Positions 15,684 through 24,695 of a stretch of 64,000 bases of DNA are shown piece by piece. The position numbers and the translations under genes were made by a program. Numbering within the stretch: position 1 is the stretch's first letter; each line of letters begins with the position of its first letter. Source of the DNA: Marinibacterium sp050389775 (lineage in GTDB: Bacteria; Pseudomonadota; Alphaproteobacteria; Rhodobacterales; Rhodobacteraceae); NCBI RefSeq assembly GCF_050389775.1, contig NZ_CP177144.1, forward strand, positions 2,294,001 through 2,358,000, in the 5' to 3' direction. The notes under the pieces are model-generated. The model saw nothing but the letters and a program-made list of their open reading frames with translations, was not told the origin of the DNA and ran no database searches.

Positions 15684-17135
15684 ATGTCCTCCATCTCAGC
15701 CGATCTGAACATCATCCTGCCAGAGATCATCCTTGCGCTCTTCGCGATGCTTTCCATGGTGGGCGCGGTCTATACCGGCAAGGACCGCCACGCGCCGGCC
15801 CTGGTCTGGGCGACGGCCGGGCTCATGCTGCTGCTTGCCATCTGGATCGGCACCCGCAGCGACGGCGGCGCCCACACGGCCTTTGGCGGCATGTTCAACG
15901 ACGATGCCTTTGCCCGGTTTGCCAAGGTGGCTATCCTCGGGTCGGCCGCGGCCATTCTGGTCATGAGCCAGGATTACATGGCCCGCCGCGGGTTGCTGCG
16001 CTTTGAATACCCCGTGCTGGTCGCCCTGGCGGCCGTGGGCATGATGGTCATGGTCAGCGCCGGCGACCTGATGGCCCTTTACATGGGGCTCGAACTGCAA
16101 TCGCTGGCGCTCTATGTCGTGGCCTCGCTGCGCCGCGACAGCGTGAAATCGACCGAAGCCGGCCTGAAATACTTCGTCCTGGGCGCGCTCAGCTCGGGTC
16201 TGCTGCTGTACGGCGCCTCGCTGGTCTATGGCTATTCCGGCTCGACGCTCTTCTCGAACATCGTCGAAACGGCGCATCACGGCGAGCTGCCCATCGGGTT
16301 CCTCTTCGGCCTGGTCTTCGTGATCTCGGGCCTGGCGTTCAAGGTCTCGGCGGTGCCCTTCCACATGTGGACACCCGATGTCTACGAAGGCGCGCCCACG
16401 CCGATCACGGCCTTCTTCGCCACCGCGCCCAAGGTTGCGGCCATGGGGCTCTTTGCCCGGGTGCTGTTCGATGCCTTCGGCGGGGCGGTCGGCGATTGGC
16501 AACAGGTCATCGCCGCGCTGTCCGTGGCCTCGATGTTCCTCGGCGCGGTGGCTGCCATCGGCCAGACCAACATCAAGCGCCTGATGGCCTATTCCTCGAT
16601 CGCCCACATGGGCTATGCGCTAATGGGCCTGGCCTCGGGCACGGCCTTTGGCGTGCAGGCCATGCTGGTCTACATGGCGATCTACGTGGCCATGAACGTT
16701 GGCACATTTGCCTTCATCCTGATGATGGAAAAGGACGGCCAGCCGGTCGTCGACACGCGGGCGCTCAACCTCTACGCCAGCCATGAGCCGGGCCGGGCCC
16801 TGGCCATGCTGATCCTGCTCTTCTCGCTGGCCGGCGTGCCGCCGATGCTGGGCTTCATCGGCAAGCTTTACGTGCTGCGCGCGGCCTACGAGGGCGGGCT
16901 GGCCTGGCTGGCCATCGCCGGTGTGGTCGCCTCGGTCATCGGTGCCTTCTACTACCTGCGGATCGTCTATTACATGTACTTCGGGTCCGACACGGGCGAA
17001 GAGCTGGACCGGACCGAAGCGCCGATCCTGTCGGTCTTCCTGGCGGCCTCGGCGGCGGCGATGCTCCTGGGCATCGTCAATCTCTTCGGCATCGAAGGCG
17101 CGGCAGCGGCAGCGGCGGCAACGCTTGTCCACTGA
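15684..17135 (+). CDS. nuoN: NADH-quinone oxidoreductase subunit NuoN
   Basis: This third antiporter-like subunit completes the nuo set. The 483-residue protein shows the family core MALYMGLELQSLALYV (about residue 131-146) and FKVSAVPFHMWTPDVYEGAPTP (about 214-235, cited here as two adjoining motifs). A good AAGGAG ribosome site precedes the ATG. The C-terminus is Ala-rich. The stop at 17133-17135 lies inside the probable start region of birA, so transcription clearly continues into the biotin-ligase gene. Confidence 0.97.
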   Translation: MSSISADLNIILPEIILALFAMLSMVGAVYTGKDRHAPALVWATAGLMLLLAIWIGTRSDGGAHTAFGGMFNDDAFARFAKVAILGSAAAILVMSQDYMARRGLLRFEYPVLVALAAVGMMVMVSAGDLMALYMGLELQSLALYVVASLRRDSVKSTEAGLKYFVLGALSSGLLLYGASLVYGYSGSTLFSNIVETAHHGELPIGFLFGLVFVISGLAFKVSAVPFHMWTPDVYEGAPTPITAFFATAPKVAAMGLFARVLFDAFGGAVGDWQQVIAALSVASMFLGAVAAIGQTNIKRLMAYSSIAHMGYALMGLASGTAFGVQAMLVYMAIYVAMNVGTFAFILMMEKDGQPVVDTRALNLYASHEPGRALAMLILLFSLAGVPPMLGFIGKLYVLRAAYEGGLAWLAIAGVVASVIGAFYYLRIVYYMYFGSDTGEELDRTEAPILSVFLAASAAAMLLGIVNLFGIEGAAAAAAATLVH

Positions 17136-17880
17136 GATCTGGCCCGAAGGCTATGGCCGGCGCGTCCTGGCGTCGGTCGACAGCACGCTGAGCGAAGCGG
17201 CACGGCTGGCGCCCACGCTGGCCGGGCCGGAATGGATCCTGGCGCTTGAACAGACCACGGCCCGTGGCCGACGGGGGCGGGCGTGGCAGAACCCCAAGGG
17301 AAATTTCGCGGCGACCCTGGCGCTGCGCCCGGCCGAACCGCCCGGTGTGGCGGCCTTGCGCACCTTCGTGGCCTCGCTTGCGCTTTATGATGCCGTGGCC
17401 GATGTCAGCGGGCGGGCCGACGGTCTGGCGCTGAAATGGCCCAATGACGTGCTGCTGAACGGTGGCAAGGTCTCGGGCATGCTGCTGGAAAGCGCCGGGT
17501 CGGGGGGGCAGATCACCCATCTGCTGATCGGCATCGGCGTCAACCTGGTCGAGGCGCCCTCGGCCGACGAGGTAGAAGCGCGCGCCGTCCGGCCGGTGTC
17601 GATCCTGTCGGAAACCGGGGCCCGCGTCGATCCAGAGACCTTCCTCGATCACCTCGCCGCGGCCTATGCCCGGCACGAGGACCAGTTCCGCCGCTATGGT
17701 TTTGCGCCGATCCGCACCGCCTGGCTGTCGCGCGCCGCCCGCCTGGGCGAGGTCATCACCGCGCGCACGACCCGGTCCGAAACCGTCGGCACCTTCGAGA
17801 CGGTGGACGAAGACGGCAATCTTGTCCTAAAGACCGCCCGTGGTCGGGCCGCCATCCCGGCTGCGGACGTATTTTTCTGA
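17125..17880 (+). CDS. birA: Biotin--[acetyl-CoA-carboxylase] ligase
   Basis: The enzyme activates biotin with ATP and attaches it to the biotin carboxyl carrier protein of acyl-CoA carboxylases. Motifs are the biotinyl-5'-AMP loop GRRGRAWQNPKGNF, KWPNDVLLNGGKVSGML and GIGVNL. At about 251 residues it has the catalytic and C-terminal domains but no N-terminal DNA-binding domain, so it is a monofunctional ligase and not a repressor. There is no suitable ATG; the TTG at 17125 overlapping the nuoN end is the best start, although another rare start nearby is possible. It follows nuoN directly, an arrangement common in Rhodobacterales. Confidence 0.9.
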   Translation: MSTEIWPEGYGRRVLASVDSTLSEAARLAPTLAGPEWILALEQTTARGRRGRAWQNPKGNFAATLALRPAEPPGVAALRTFVASLALYDAVADVSGRADGLALKWPNDVLLNGGKVSGMLLESAGSGGQITHLLIGIGVNLVEAPSADEVEARAVRPVSILSETGARVDPETFLDHLAAAYARHEDQFRRYGFAPIRTAWLSRAARLGEVITARTTRSETVGTFETVDEDGNLVLKTARGRAAIPAADVFF

Positions 17881-17895
17881 ACAGGGAGGGGCGCG

Positions 17896-18669
17896 ATGCT
17901 CCTGGCCATCGACTGTGGCAACACCAACACCGTCTTCTCGATCTGGGACGGCAACGCCTTTGTTGCCACCTGGCGGACCGCCACGGAATGGCAGCGCACG
18001 GCGGACCAGTATTACGTCTGGCTGTCGACCCTGATGGAATTCCAGGGCATCGAGGCCGACATCACCGATGTGATCGTGTCCTCGACCGTGCCGCGCGTGG
18101 TGTTCAACCTGCGTGTCCTGTCCGACCGGTATTTCAACACCCGGCCGGTCGTCGTGGGCAAGCCCGATTGCCTGCTGCCCATCGACGTGCGCGTCGATGC
18201 CGGCACCGCCGTCGGCCCCGACCGGCTGGTCAATACCGTGGCGGGCTATGACAAGTTCGGCGGCAACCTCATCGTTGTCGATTTCGGCACCGCCACGACC
18301 TTTGACGTCGTCGAGGATGATGGCGCCTATGTCGGCGGTGTCATCGCGCCGGGCGTGAACCTCAGCCTCGAAGCGCTGCACCAGGCCGCTGCTGCCCTGC
18401 CGCATGTCGACATTTCCAAACCGCAGCGAGTCGTGGGCACCAATACAGTGGCCTGCATGCAATCGGGCGTGTTCTGGGGCTATGTCGGGCTGGTGAAAGA
18501 GGTCTGCGCGCGCATCAAGGCTGAGCGCGACCGCGAGATGAAGGTGATTTCGACGGGCGGTCTGGCGCCTCTGTTCCAGCAGAGCGTTGACCTCTTCGAT
18601 GCCTTCGAAGACGATCTGACAATGCATGGCCTGACCGTCATCCATAAGTACAACAAGGAAAAATCCTGA
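17896..18669 (+). CDS. coaX: Type III pantothenate kinase
   Basis: The enzyme catalyses the first step of coenzyme A synthesis, phosphorylation of pantothenate. The 257-residue protein has the ASKHA-fold phosphate loops: MLLAIDCGNTNTVFSIWDG at the N-terminus, GPDRLVN (about residue 108) and VVDFGTATTFDVV (about 128). It lies 15 bases after birA behind a strong GGGAGGGG ribosome site and just before rnj, so the three genes probably share a transcript with nuo. Confidence 0.95.
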   Translation: MLLAIDCGNTNTVFSIWDGNAFVATWRTATEWQRTADQYYVWLSTLMEFQGIEADITDVIVSSTVPRVVFNLRVLSDRYFNTRPVVVGKPDCLLPIDVRVDAGTAVGPDRLVNTVAGYDKFGGNLIVVDFGTATTFDVVEDDGAYVGGVIAPGVNLSLEALHQAAAALPHVDISKPQRVVGTNTVACMQSGVFWGYVGLVKEVCARIKAERDREMKVISTGGLAPLFQQSVDLFDAFEDDLTMHGLTVIHKYNKEKS

Positions 18670-18672
18670 GCC

Positions 18673-20337
18673 ATGACCGGTGAACGACTGATCTATCTCC
18701 CCCTCGGCGGGGCCGGCGAAATCGGCATGAATGCCTATGTCTACGGCTATGGCCGCGAGGGCGAAGAGCGGCTGATCCTGGTCGACCTCGGCGTTGCCTT
18801 TCCCGACATGGACACGACGCCCGGCGTCGACCTGATCTTGCCCGATATCGCCTGGCTGGCCGAACGGGCCGACCGGCTTGAAGCGGTGTTCATCACCCAT
18901 GCCCACGAAGACCATGTCGGCGCCGTGGCCCATCACTACGAGGCGCTCCAGGCGCCGATCTATGCGCGTGCCTTCACCGGCAATATCGCCCGGCGCAAGA
19001 TGGCCGAAAAGGCGCTGCCGGAAGATGCCGTGCACCTGGCCTCGGCCTGGCCCGAAACGGTGCAGGCCGGGCCCTTTACCGTGGGCTTCCTGCCGGTGTC
19101 GCATTCGATCCCCGAAAGCGCTGCGCTGGTCATCGACACGCCCGAAGGCCGGCTGATCCATTCCGGTGACTTCAAGCTCGACACCAAGCCGGTCGTGGGC
19201 GAACCCTTTGATCCCGATCTCTGGGCCGAGGTCGCGGCCCCCGGGGTGCGCGCGCTGATCTGCGACAGCACCAATGTCTTCTCGCCCCATCCCGGCCGTT
19301 CGGAATCCGAGGTCGGCCCGGCAATCGAGGAACTGGTCGCCAATGCCTCGGGCATGGTGGTGGCCACGACCTTTGCGTCGAACGTGGCGCGGCTGAAGAC
19401 CCTGGCAGAGGCCGGCGACAGGGCAGGGCGGTCCATCGTTCTGCTGGGCAGGGCCATGCGGCGGATGGTCGAAGCCGCCGTGCAGACCGGCGTTCTGAGC
19501 GATTTCCCGTCGGTGGTCAGCCCCGAGGATGCCACCCAAATCCCGCGCGAGAACCTGATGCTGCTGGTGACGGGCAGCCAGGGTGAACGGCGCGCGGCCT
19601 CGGCCCAGCTGGCCCGGGGCAAGTACCTGGGGCTTGAGATGAAAGAGGGCGATCTGTTCCTGTTTTCCTCCAAGACGATTCCCGGCAACGAATCCGGCGT
19701 GATTCGCATCATCAACCAGTTCAGTGAAAAAGGGATTGATGTGGTCGATGATTCCAGCGGCAAATACCACGTGTCGGGCCATGCCAACCGGCCCGACCTG
19801 GAGCGCCTGCAGGACATCGTGAAGCCGCAGATGGTCATCCCGATGCATGGCGAACATCGCCACCTGCGCGAACACGTCCGCCTGGCCGAATCCAAGGGCC
19901 GGACCGGGATCATTGCGACCAACGGCACCATGCTGAACCTCAGTGGCAATGCGCCGACCGTCGAGGAATACATCGACGTCACGCGGACTTACCTGGATGG
20001 TGTGGTCAAGATCGGCGCGTTGGATGGCATCGTGCGCGACCGGATCCGCATGGCACTGAACGGCATGGTCGTGGTCACGCTGATCCTCGAAGAGGACGAG
20101 CCGCTCGGTGAACCCTGGGTCGAGCTGATGGGCCTGCCGGAAACCGGGCGTTCCAAGGCCGGGCTGGTCGAGGTGCTGGAAGCGGATCTGACCCAGGCGC
20201 TGGGACGGGCCGGTTCGAAGACGCTGATGGATGATGACGCGCTGGAAGAACTGCTGCGCAAGCAGGCCCGTAAGACGGCGCTGGACGAGATCGGGCGCAA
20301 GCCCGAGGTCATCGTGGTGGTCAGCCGGCTCGGCTGA
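18673..20337 (+). CDS. rnj: Ribonuclease J (metallo-beta-lactamase/beta-CASP RNase)
   Basis: RNase J acts as a 5'-3' exonuclease and endonuclease in RNA turnover and rRNA maturation; in Rhodobacter-type bacteria it coexists with RNase E. The 554-residue length is usual. The metal site FITHAHEDHVGAV (about residue 74-86), the LIHSGDFKLD motif (about 157-166), the beta-CASP region (SNVARLKTLAEAG, LLVTGSQGE) and VSGHANR (about 365) are all intact. It starts 3 bases after coaX. No strong plus-strand terminator follows; the adjacent hairpin is better oriented for the opposite gene. Confidence 0.95.
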   Translation: MTGERLIYLPLGGAGEIGMNAYVYGYGREGEERLILVDLGVAFPDMDTTPGVDLILPDIAWLAERADRLEAVFITHAHEDHVGAVAHHYEALQAPIYARAFTGNIARRKMAEKALPEDAVHLASAWPETVQAGPFTVGFLPVSHSIPESAALVIDTPEGRLIHSGDFKLDTKPVVGEPFDPDLWAEVAAPGVRALICDSTNVFSPHPGRSESEVGPAIEELVANASGMVVATTFASNVARLKTLAEAGDRAGRSIVLLGRAMRRMVEAAVQTGVLSDFPSVVSPEDATQIPRENLMLLVTGSQGERRAASAQLARGKYLGLEMKEGDLFLFSSKTIPGNESGVIRIINQFSEKGIDVVDDSSGKYHVSGHANRPDLERLQDIVKPQMVIPMHGEHRHLREHVRLAESKGRTGIIATNGTMLNLSGNAPTVEEYIDVTRTYLDGVVKIGALDGIVRDRIRMALNGMVVVTLILEEDEPLGEPWVELMGLPETGRSKAGLVEVLEADLTQALGRAGSKTLMDDDALEELLRKQARKTALDEIGRKPEVIVVVSRLG

Positions 20338-20355
20338 CCCAAACCCTTTTCAGGC

Positions 20356-20386
20356 AATAAAAAAGGGTGGGTTCACAACCCACCCT
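20356..20386 (-). terminator. Rho-independent terminator of the rhlE-like gene
   Basis: A perfect 10-bp inverted repeat (arms at 20364-20373 and 20377-20386, 3-base loop) is followed, reading the minus strand, by a T-rich tract (complement of the A run at 20356-20363). This is a canonical intrinsic terminator for the minus-strand helicase ending at 20427. On the plus strand it lacks a U tract, although the hairpin may still slow transcription leaving rnj. Confidence 0.88.
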
Positions 20387-20426
20387 ACGACGTCTGGTCG
20401 GCGGGGCAGCCCCCGCCGAACCTGTC

Positions 20427-21878
20427 TCAGCTTGCGCGCCGTTCCTCGAAGCTCATGGCGATGAAGCTGGGCAGGTGATCGCCCATGCCCACGACCTTGT
20501 TGCCCCGGTTGTCGTCGTTGCGGTCGCGGGTGGAGCGGCTGCTGCTCTTGGAGCGCGACGACGTGGATTTCGACGACGAGCTTTTGGAGGCCGAAGACGA
20601 CGAAGACGAAGACCGCGAGGAGGACGATTTCGACGAGGATTTCGACGACGAAGAGCGCGACGACGACGACCGGCTGGAGGTCGATTTCTCGGCCGGTGCC
20701 TCATCTTCGACGGCTTCTGCAGGTGCCGATTTCATCGGGTTCTCGATCCGCGGAATTTCCTTTTGCACCAGCTTTTCAATGGCTTCGAAGTACTTCTCGT
20801 CGCGGGTCGAACAGATCATCACGGCCTTGCCGTCACGCCCTGCGCGCCCGGTGCGGCCAATGCGGTGCACGTAATCCTCGGAATGCGAGGGCACGTCGAA
20901 GTTGAAGACATGGCTGACCGAGGGGATGTCGAGCCCGCGGGCAGCAACATCGGAGGCCACGAGGAACCGCAGGGTCTTGTCGCGGAACTGATCCAGCGTA
21001 CGCATGCGCTGGCTCTGTTCCAGGTCACCGTGGATCGCGGCGGCATCATAGCCGTATTTCTTCAGCGATTTCGCGACGATATCCACGTCCGACTTGCGGT
21101 TGCAGAAGATGATCGCGTTGGTGCAGGCGTCGCCTTCGGCATCGATCAGCTTGCGCAGCAGGCTGCGCTTTTCGCTGCCTTCGCGGTCGCGGCGCGAGGC
21201 CTTGAACATGACCACGCCCTGTTCGATCGTCTCGGAGGTCGTCGCCTGGCGGGCAACCTCGATCCGTTCCGGGTTCGACAGGAAGGTATTGGTGATCCGC
21301 TCGATCTCGGGCGCCATGGTGGCCGAGAAGAACAGGGTCTGGCGCGTGAAGGGCGTCAGCGAGAAAATGCGTTCGATATCAGGGATGAAGCCCATGTCGA
21401 GCATGCGGTCGGCTTCGTCGACCACCATGATCTGAACGCCGGTCAGCAGCAGCTTGCCACGCTCGAAATGGTCCAGCAGCCGGCCCGGGGTGGCGATCAG
21501 CACGTCGACACCGCGGTCGATCAGCTGTTCCTGTTCCTTGAAGGACACGCCGCCGATCAGCAGCGCCTTGGTCAGCTTGAGGTGTTTGGTATAGGTGTCG
21601 AAATTCTCGGCCACCTGCGCGGCCAGTTCCCGCGTGGGGCACAGCACCAGGCTGCGCGGCATCCGCGCCCGGGCCCGACCACGCGCCAAGGCGGTGATCA
21701 TCGGCAGGGTAAAGCTGGCGGTCTTGCCCGTGCCGGTCTGGGCGATCCCGAGAACATCGCGCCCGTTCAGCGCGGGGGGAATCGCTCCGGCCTGGATCGG
21801 CGTCGGCGTTTCATAGCCAGCCTCTTCCACGGCCTTCAGCACCTTGGGGTTCAGGTTCAGATCAGAGAATTTTGTCAT
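20427..21878 (-). CDS. rhlE: DEAD-box ATP-dependent RNA helicase, RhlE-like
   Basis: The 483-residue helicase unwinds short RNA duplexes, probably in ribosome assembly or RNA decay. It has the Q-motif region (TPTPIQAGAIPPAL), Walker A AQTGTGKTASF (about residue 46), VVDEADRML (DEAD, about 153), SAT (about 184), and HRIGRTGRAGRDG (about 327-339). After about residue 372 a low-complexity tail of roughly 80 residues made of Ser, Lys and Arg follows. Such basic tails bind RNA non-specifically. The start is the ATG at 21878; no clear ribosome site is visible and a hairpin lies just upstream, suggesting translational control. Confidence 0.93.
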   Translation of the reverse strand: MTKFSDLNLNPKVLKAVEEAGYETPTPIQAGAIPPALNGRDVLGIAQTGTGKTASFTLPMITALARGRARARMPRSLVLCPTRELAAQVAENFDTYTKHLKLTKALLIGGVSFKEQEQLIDRGVDVLIATPGRLLDHFERGKLLLTGVQIMVVDEADRMLDMGFIPDIERIFSLTPFTRQTLFFSATMAPEIERITNTFLSNPERIEVARQATTSETIEQGVVMFKASRRDREGSEKRSLLRKLIDAEGDACTNAIIFCNRKSDVDIVAKSLKKYGYDAAAIHGDLEQSQRMRTLDQFRDKTLRFLVASDVAARGLDIPSVSHVFNFDVPSHSEDYVHRIGRTGRAGRDGKAVMICSTRDEKYFEAIEKLVQKEIPRIENPMKSAPAEAVEDEAPAEKSTSSRSSSSRSSSSKSSSKSSSSRSSSSSSSASKSSSSKSTSSRSKSSSRSTRDRNDDNRGNKVVGMGDHLPSFIAMSFEERRAS

Positions 21879-21880
21879 AT

Positions 21881-21901
21881 GTGTCCGTTGGTTGCGGACA
21901 C
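21881..21901 (-). promoter_or_regulatory. Hairpin directly upstream of the rhlE-like start codon
   Basis: Inverted repeat GTGTCCG / CGGACAC (7 bp, 7-base loop) ends 2 bases before the minus-strand ATG at 21878. No AGGAGG-like ribosome site is visible between hairpin and start, so folding would cover the initiation region. A temperature- or helicase-sensitive leader is one possible reading. Confidence 0.5.
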
Positions 21902-21926
21902 TTACTTGGCCCGCTCGTCAGAAAAG

Positions 21927-21949
21927 TACGTCACCCGTACGATGACGTA
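21927..21949. promoter_or_regulatory. Palindromic site upstream of the rhlE-like gene
   Basis: The inverted repeat TACGTCA / TGACGTA (perfect 7-bp arms, 9-base spacer) lies 48-71 bases upstream of the helicase start codon. Its symmetry and promoter-proximal place suggest a binding site for a dimeric regulator. The regulator is unknown and the palindrome could also be part of the leader RNA. Confidence 0.4.
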
Positions 21950-22086
21950 TGAGAAAAACTCGTCGTCCTGACCGCGCGCTTAGCAATTTTTGGCGCCGCG
22001 GTCAAACTGCCAACGCGTTTCCGGGCAATCGTAGCCAGATATGCAACAATTTCCGGTTAACAAGGATGCGCCGGCAGGCATGGGCG

Positions 22087-23025
22087 TCATTCCGCGAAAT
22101 GGCGTGCGAGCAGATCATCGAGCGGCAGTACGTGGTGGCGCAACAACCCGGCGGCCCGCAGGCGATCGGGCAGGCCGGCTGCATCCGACAGGACCTCGTC
22201 GTAAAAGGCGCGCAGGCCCGCTTCGCCTTCTTCTTGTTCCAGCCAGACAAAGAGATCGTGCAAGGACATGCCGCCCTTCTCTGCCGGGCGCAGGGAAGGC
22301 AGGTCAGCGCGGTATGACCCGCGATCGAGGCGAAACCGGTAATGGGCCAGCCAGGTCGGCCAATCGCGCGCATGGCAATGCAACAGCTCGACATCGCCCA
22401 GTTCGGCCTCTCCCGGGTTCATGTCCTGGCCACGAAAGGCATTGTGGATGCGGATCGTCACGCCGGGCATCCCGGTTCGGGCAAAGACCTTGCCGGCAGT
22501 GTGGCTTACAAAACCGCCGCGCAGATAAGGCCCAAAGGTTGGGTACAGCCGGTCGACGATGGGCTGCCGCTCGGGGCCGGAGGGCACGAAGGCCTTGAAA
22601 AGGTTCCCCGTACCAGCCAGGGATTCTGACGGTCTGACACGAAGTGTCATTCTGTCAGGAGGCAGGGCGGCCAGGGTGTCGGCCATGTTTCCCGAGGGCA
22701 TCAGGAATTCGTCGACATCCACATGCGCCATCCAGTCGACCTCGGCCGGGCGGGCATAGGCATGGGTGGCGTTGACCGACTGACGCAGCTGGTGCTTGGC
22801 CGGACGCCTGCCGTTATGGCGGCGCCACCATGTGGCATCACAACGTCGGACCCGGATTTTCGGATGGGCCTTTAGACTGTCAAAGGCGTCGCTCTCGGGA
22901 TCATCCAGGTAGATGTAGAGACGGTGCGCGCCGAGCTCGAGATGCCAGGCCGCGAAGCGCAGGATCTCGGCGCGCGGCGCCTTGATGGTCGAGGCCAGGC
23001 CCCAGCGCGGCAGAGGCCCGGCCAT
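22087..23025 (-). CDS. Glycosyltransferase family 2-like protein (Glyco_tranf_2_4 type)
   Basis: The 312-residue protein has an N-terminal nucleotide-sugar part (KAPRAEILRFAAWHLELGAHRLYIYLDD), a metal-binding motif HVDVDEFLMPSG (about residues 103-114) and a later HCHARDW motif. This fits the Glyco_tranf_2_4/GT92-like families common in Rhodobacteraceae. It shares the DVDEF block with the larger paralogs at 51431-56671. No membrane segment is seen, so it is probably cytoplasmic or peripheral. It ends a short minus-strand unit with prfC, 3 bases apart. Acceptor and sugar are unknown. Confidence 0.8.
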   Translation of the reverse strand: MAGPLPRWGLASTIKAPRAEILRFAAWHLELGAHRLYIYLDDPESDAFDSLKAHPKIRVRRCDATWWRRHNGRRPAKHQLRQSVNATHAYARPAEVDWMAHVDVDEFLMPSGNMADTLAALPPDRMTLRVRPSESLAGTGNLFKAFVPSGPERQPIVDRLYPTFGPYLRGGFVSHTAGKVFARTGMPGVTIRIHNAFRGQDMNPGEAELGDVELLHCHARDWPTWLAHYRFRLDRGSYRADLPSLRPAEKGGMSLHDLFVWLEQEEGEAGLRAFYDEVLSDAAGLPDRLRAAGLLRHHVLPLDDLLARHFAE

Positions 23026-23028
23026 GGA

Positions 23029-24636
23029 TCAGACCATCATCTCTTTGGTCGCGGTCAGCTTGACGTCCGGGTAATCCCGTTCGACCCGGTCGATGTCCCA
23101 TTGCAGGCGCGTCAGGTAGACCACGTCGCCGTCATGATCGTGGCTGATGTGCTGCTTGTTGGCATCGACGAACTTCTCGACCGCCAGCTTGGCGCCCGAC
23201 ACCCACCGCGCCGATGTGAATTGCGAGGCTTCGAAGCGGACGGGCAGGTCGTATTCCAGCTCGATCCGGCTGGCGAGCACCTCGAATTGCAGCTGGCCGA
23301 CGACACCGACGATGAACCCCGATCCGATGGACGGTTTGAAGACCTTGGCCGCGCCTTCCTCGGCAAATTGCATCAGCGCCTTTTCCAGGTGCTTGGCCTT
23401 CATCGGATCGCCGGCGCGAACGCCCTGCAACAGTTCCGGCGCGAAGGACGGAATGCCCGTCACCCGCAGCGCCTCGCCCTCGGTCAGGGTGTCGCCGATC
23501 CGCAGCTGGCCGTGGTTGGGAATGCCGATGATGTCGCCGGCCCAAGCCTCGTCGGCCAGTTCGCGGTCCGAAGCCAGGAAAAGCACCGGGTTGGAAATGG
23601 CCATCGGCTTCTTCGACCGCACATGGGTCAGCTTCATGCCACGTTTGAAATGCCCCGAGGCCATGCGGACAAAAGCCACGCGGTCGCGGTGCTTGGGGTC
23701 CATGTTGGCCTGAACCTTGAAGACAAAGCCGGCCACCTTGGTTTCCTCGGGGGCAATCTGGCGCGGTTCGGCCGATTGGATCTGGGGCTCGGGACCGTAA
23801 CGGCCGATTCCGTCCATCAGCTCTTTCACGCCGAAGGAATTGATCGCCGAGCCGAACCAGATCGGGGTCAGTGTGCCGTCCAGCATGGCCTGGGGATCAA
23901 GCGGGGGCAGAAGCTCGCGCGCCATTTCCAGCTCTTCCTTCAGCTGGTCGAGCAGATGATCGGGCACGTGTTCGGCCAGCTTGGGATCGTCGAGACCCTC
24001 GATGGCGATGCTTTCGGCCACCTTGTTCCGGTCGGCCCGGTCCATCAGTTCGAGCCGGTCGCGCAGGATATCGTAGCAGCCGACAAAGTCGCGCCCCTGG
24101 CCGATCGGCCAGGAGGCGGGTGTCGCGTCGATCGCCAGGTTTTCCTGGATTTCGTCAATAATCTCGAAAACATCGCGGCTCTCACGGTCCATTTTGTTGC
24201 AAAATGTCAAGATCGGCAGATCGCGCAGGCGGCAAACCTCGAACAATTTGCGGGTCTGGCTCTCGACGCCCTTGGCTCCGTCGATGACCATGACCGCTGC
24301 ATCCACCGCCGTCAGCGTGCGATAGGTGTCTTCGGAGAAATCGCTGTGGCCGGGGGTGTCGACCAGGTTGAAACGGAAGTTGCCATAGTCGAAGGACATG
24401 GCCGAAGCCGAGACGGAGATGCCGCGGTCCTTTTCCATCTGCATGAAGTCCGACCGCGTCCGCCGCGCCTCGCCCTTGGCGCGCACCTGTCCGGCCATCT
24501 GGATCGCGCCGCCGTAAAGAAGGAACTTCTCGGTCAGAGTCGTCTTGCCCGCATCGGGGTGCGAGATGATGGCAAAGGTCCGGCGCCGCGCGATCTCGGG
24601 CGGCAATTCGGGGCGGTTCGAAGCGGTGTCCAACAT
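23029..24636 (-). CDS. prfC: Peptide chain release factor 3
   Basis: This translational GTPase recycles RF1/RF2 from the ribosome after termination. The 535-residue length is standard. The G-domain motifs are present: AIISHPDAGKTTLTE (P-loop, about residue 23), DTPGHSDF (about 90), FCNKMDRE (about 144), and a later domain with GSAINSFGVKEL. The start at 24636 begins MLDTASNRPELPPEIARR, as in relatives. It is co-oriented with the downstream glycosyltransferase gene. Confidence 0.96.
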   Translation of the reverse strand: MLDTASNRPELPPEIARRRTFAIISHPDAGKTTLTEKFLLYGGAIQMAGQVRAKGEARRTRSDFMQMEKDRGISVSASAMSFDYGNFRFNLVDTPGHSDFSEDTYRTLTAVDAAVMVIDGAKGVESQTRKLFEVCRLRDLPILTFCNKMDRESRDVFEIIDEIQENLAIDATPASWPIGQGRDFVGCYDILRDRLELMDRADRNKVAESIAIEGLDDPKLAEHVPDHLLDQLKEELEMARELLPPLDPQAMLDGTLTPIWFGSAINSFGVKELMDGIGRYGPEPQIQSAEPRQIAPEETKVAGFVFKVQANMDPKHRDRVAFVRMASGHFKRGMKLTHVRSKKPMAISNPVLFLASDRELADEAWAGDIIGIPNHGQLRIGDTLTEGEALRVTGIPSFAPELLQGVRAGDPMKAKHLEKALMQFAEEGAAKVFKPSIGSGFIVGVVGQLQFEVLASRIELEYDLPVRFEASQFTSARWVSGAKLAVEKFVDANKQHISHDHDGDVVYLTRLQWDIDRVERDYPDVKLTATKEMMV

Positions 24637-24695
24637 GAGCGCGCTATAAATCGCGGCGCGGCCCGGCGCAAGAAAACCCGGGCGGCAGGCCCGGC

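Noticed and set aside
21927..21949. tRNA or small structured RNA in the rhlE upstream gap
   Set aside because: Only one short palindrome is present; no cloverleaf or conserved T-loop sequence is seen.
20367..21971. 534-residue plus-strand frame opposite the rhlE-like gene
   Set aside because: It is Arg/Gly-rich where the helicase has Ser codons, has no ribosome site and starts inside the terminator region.
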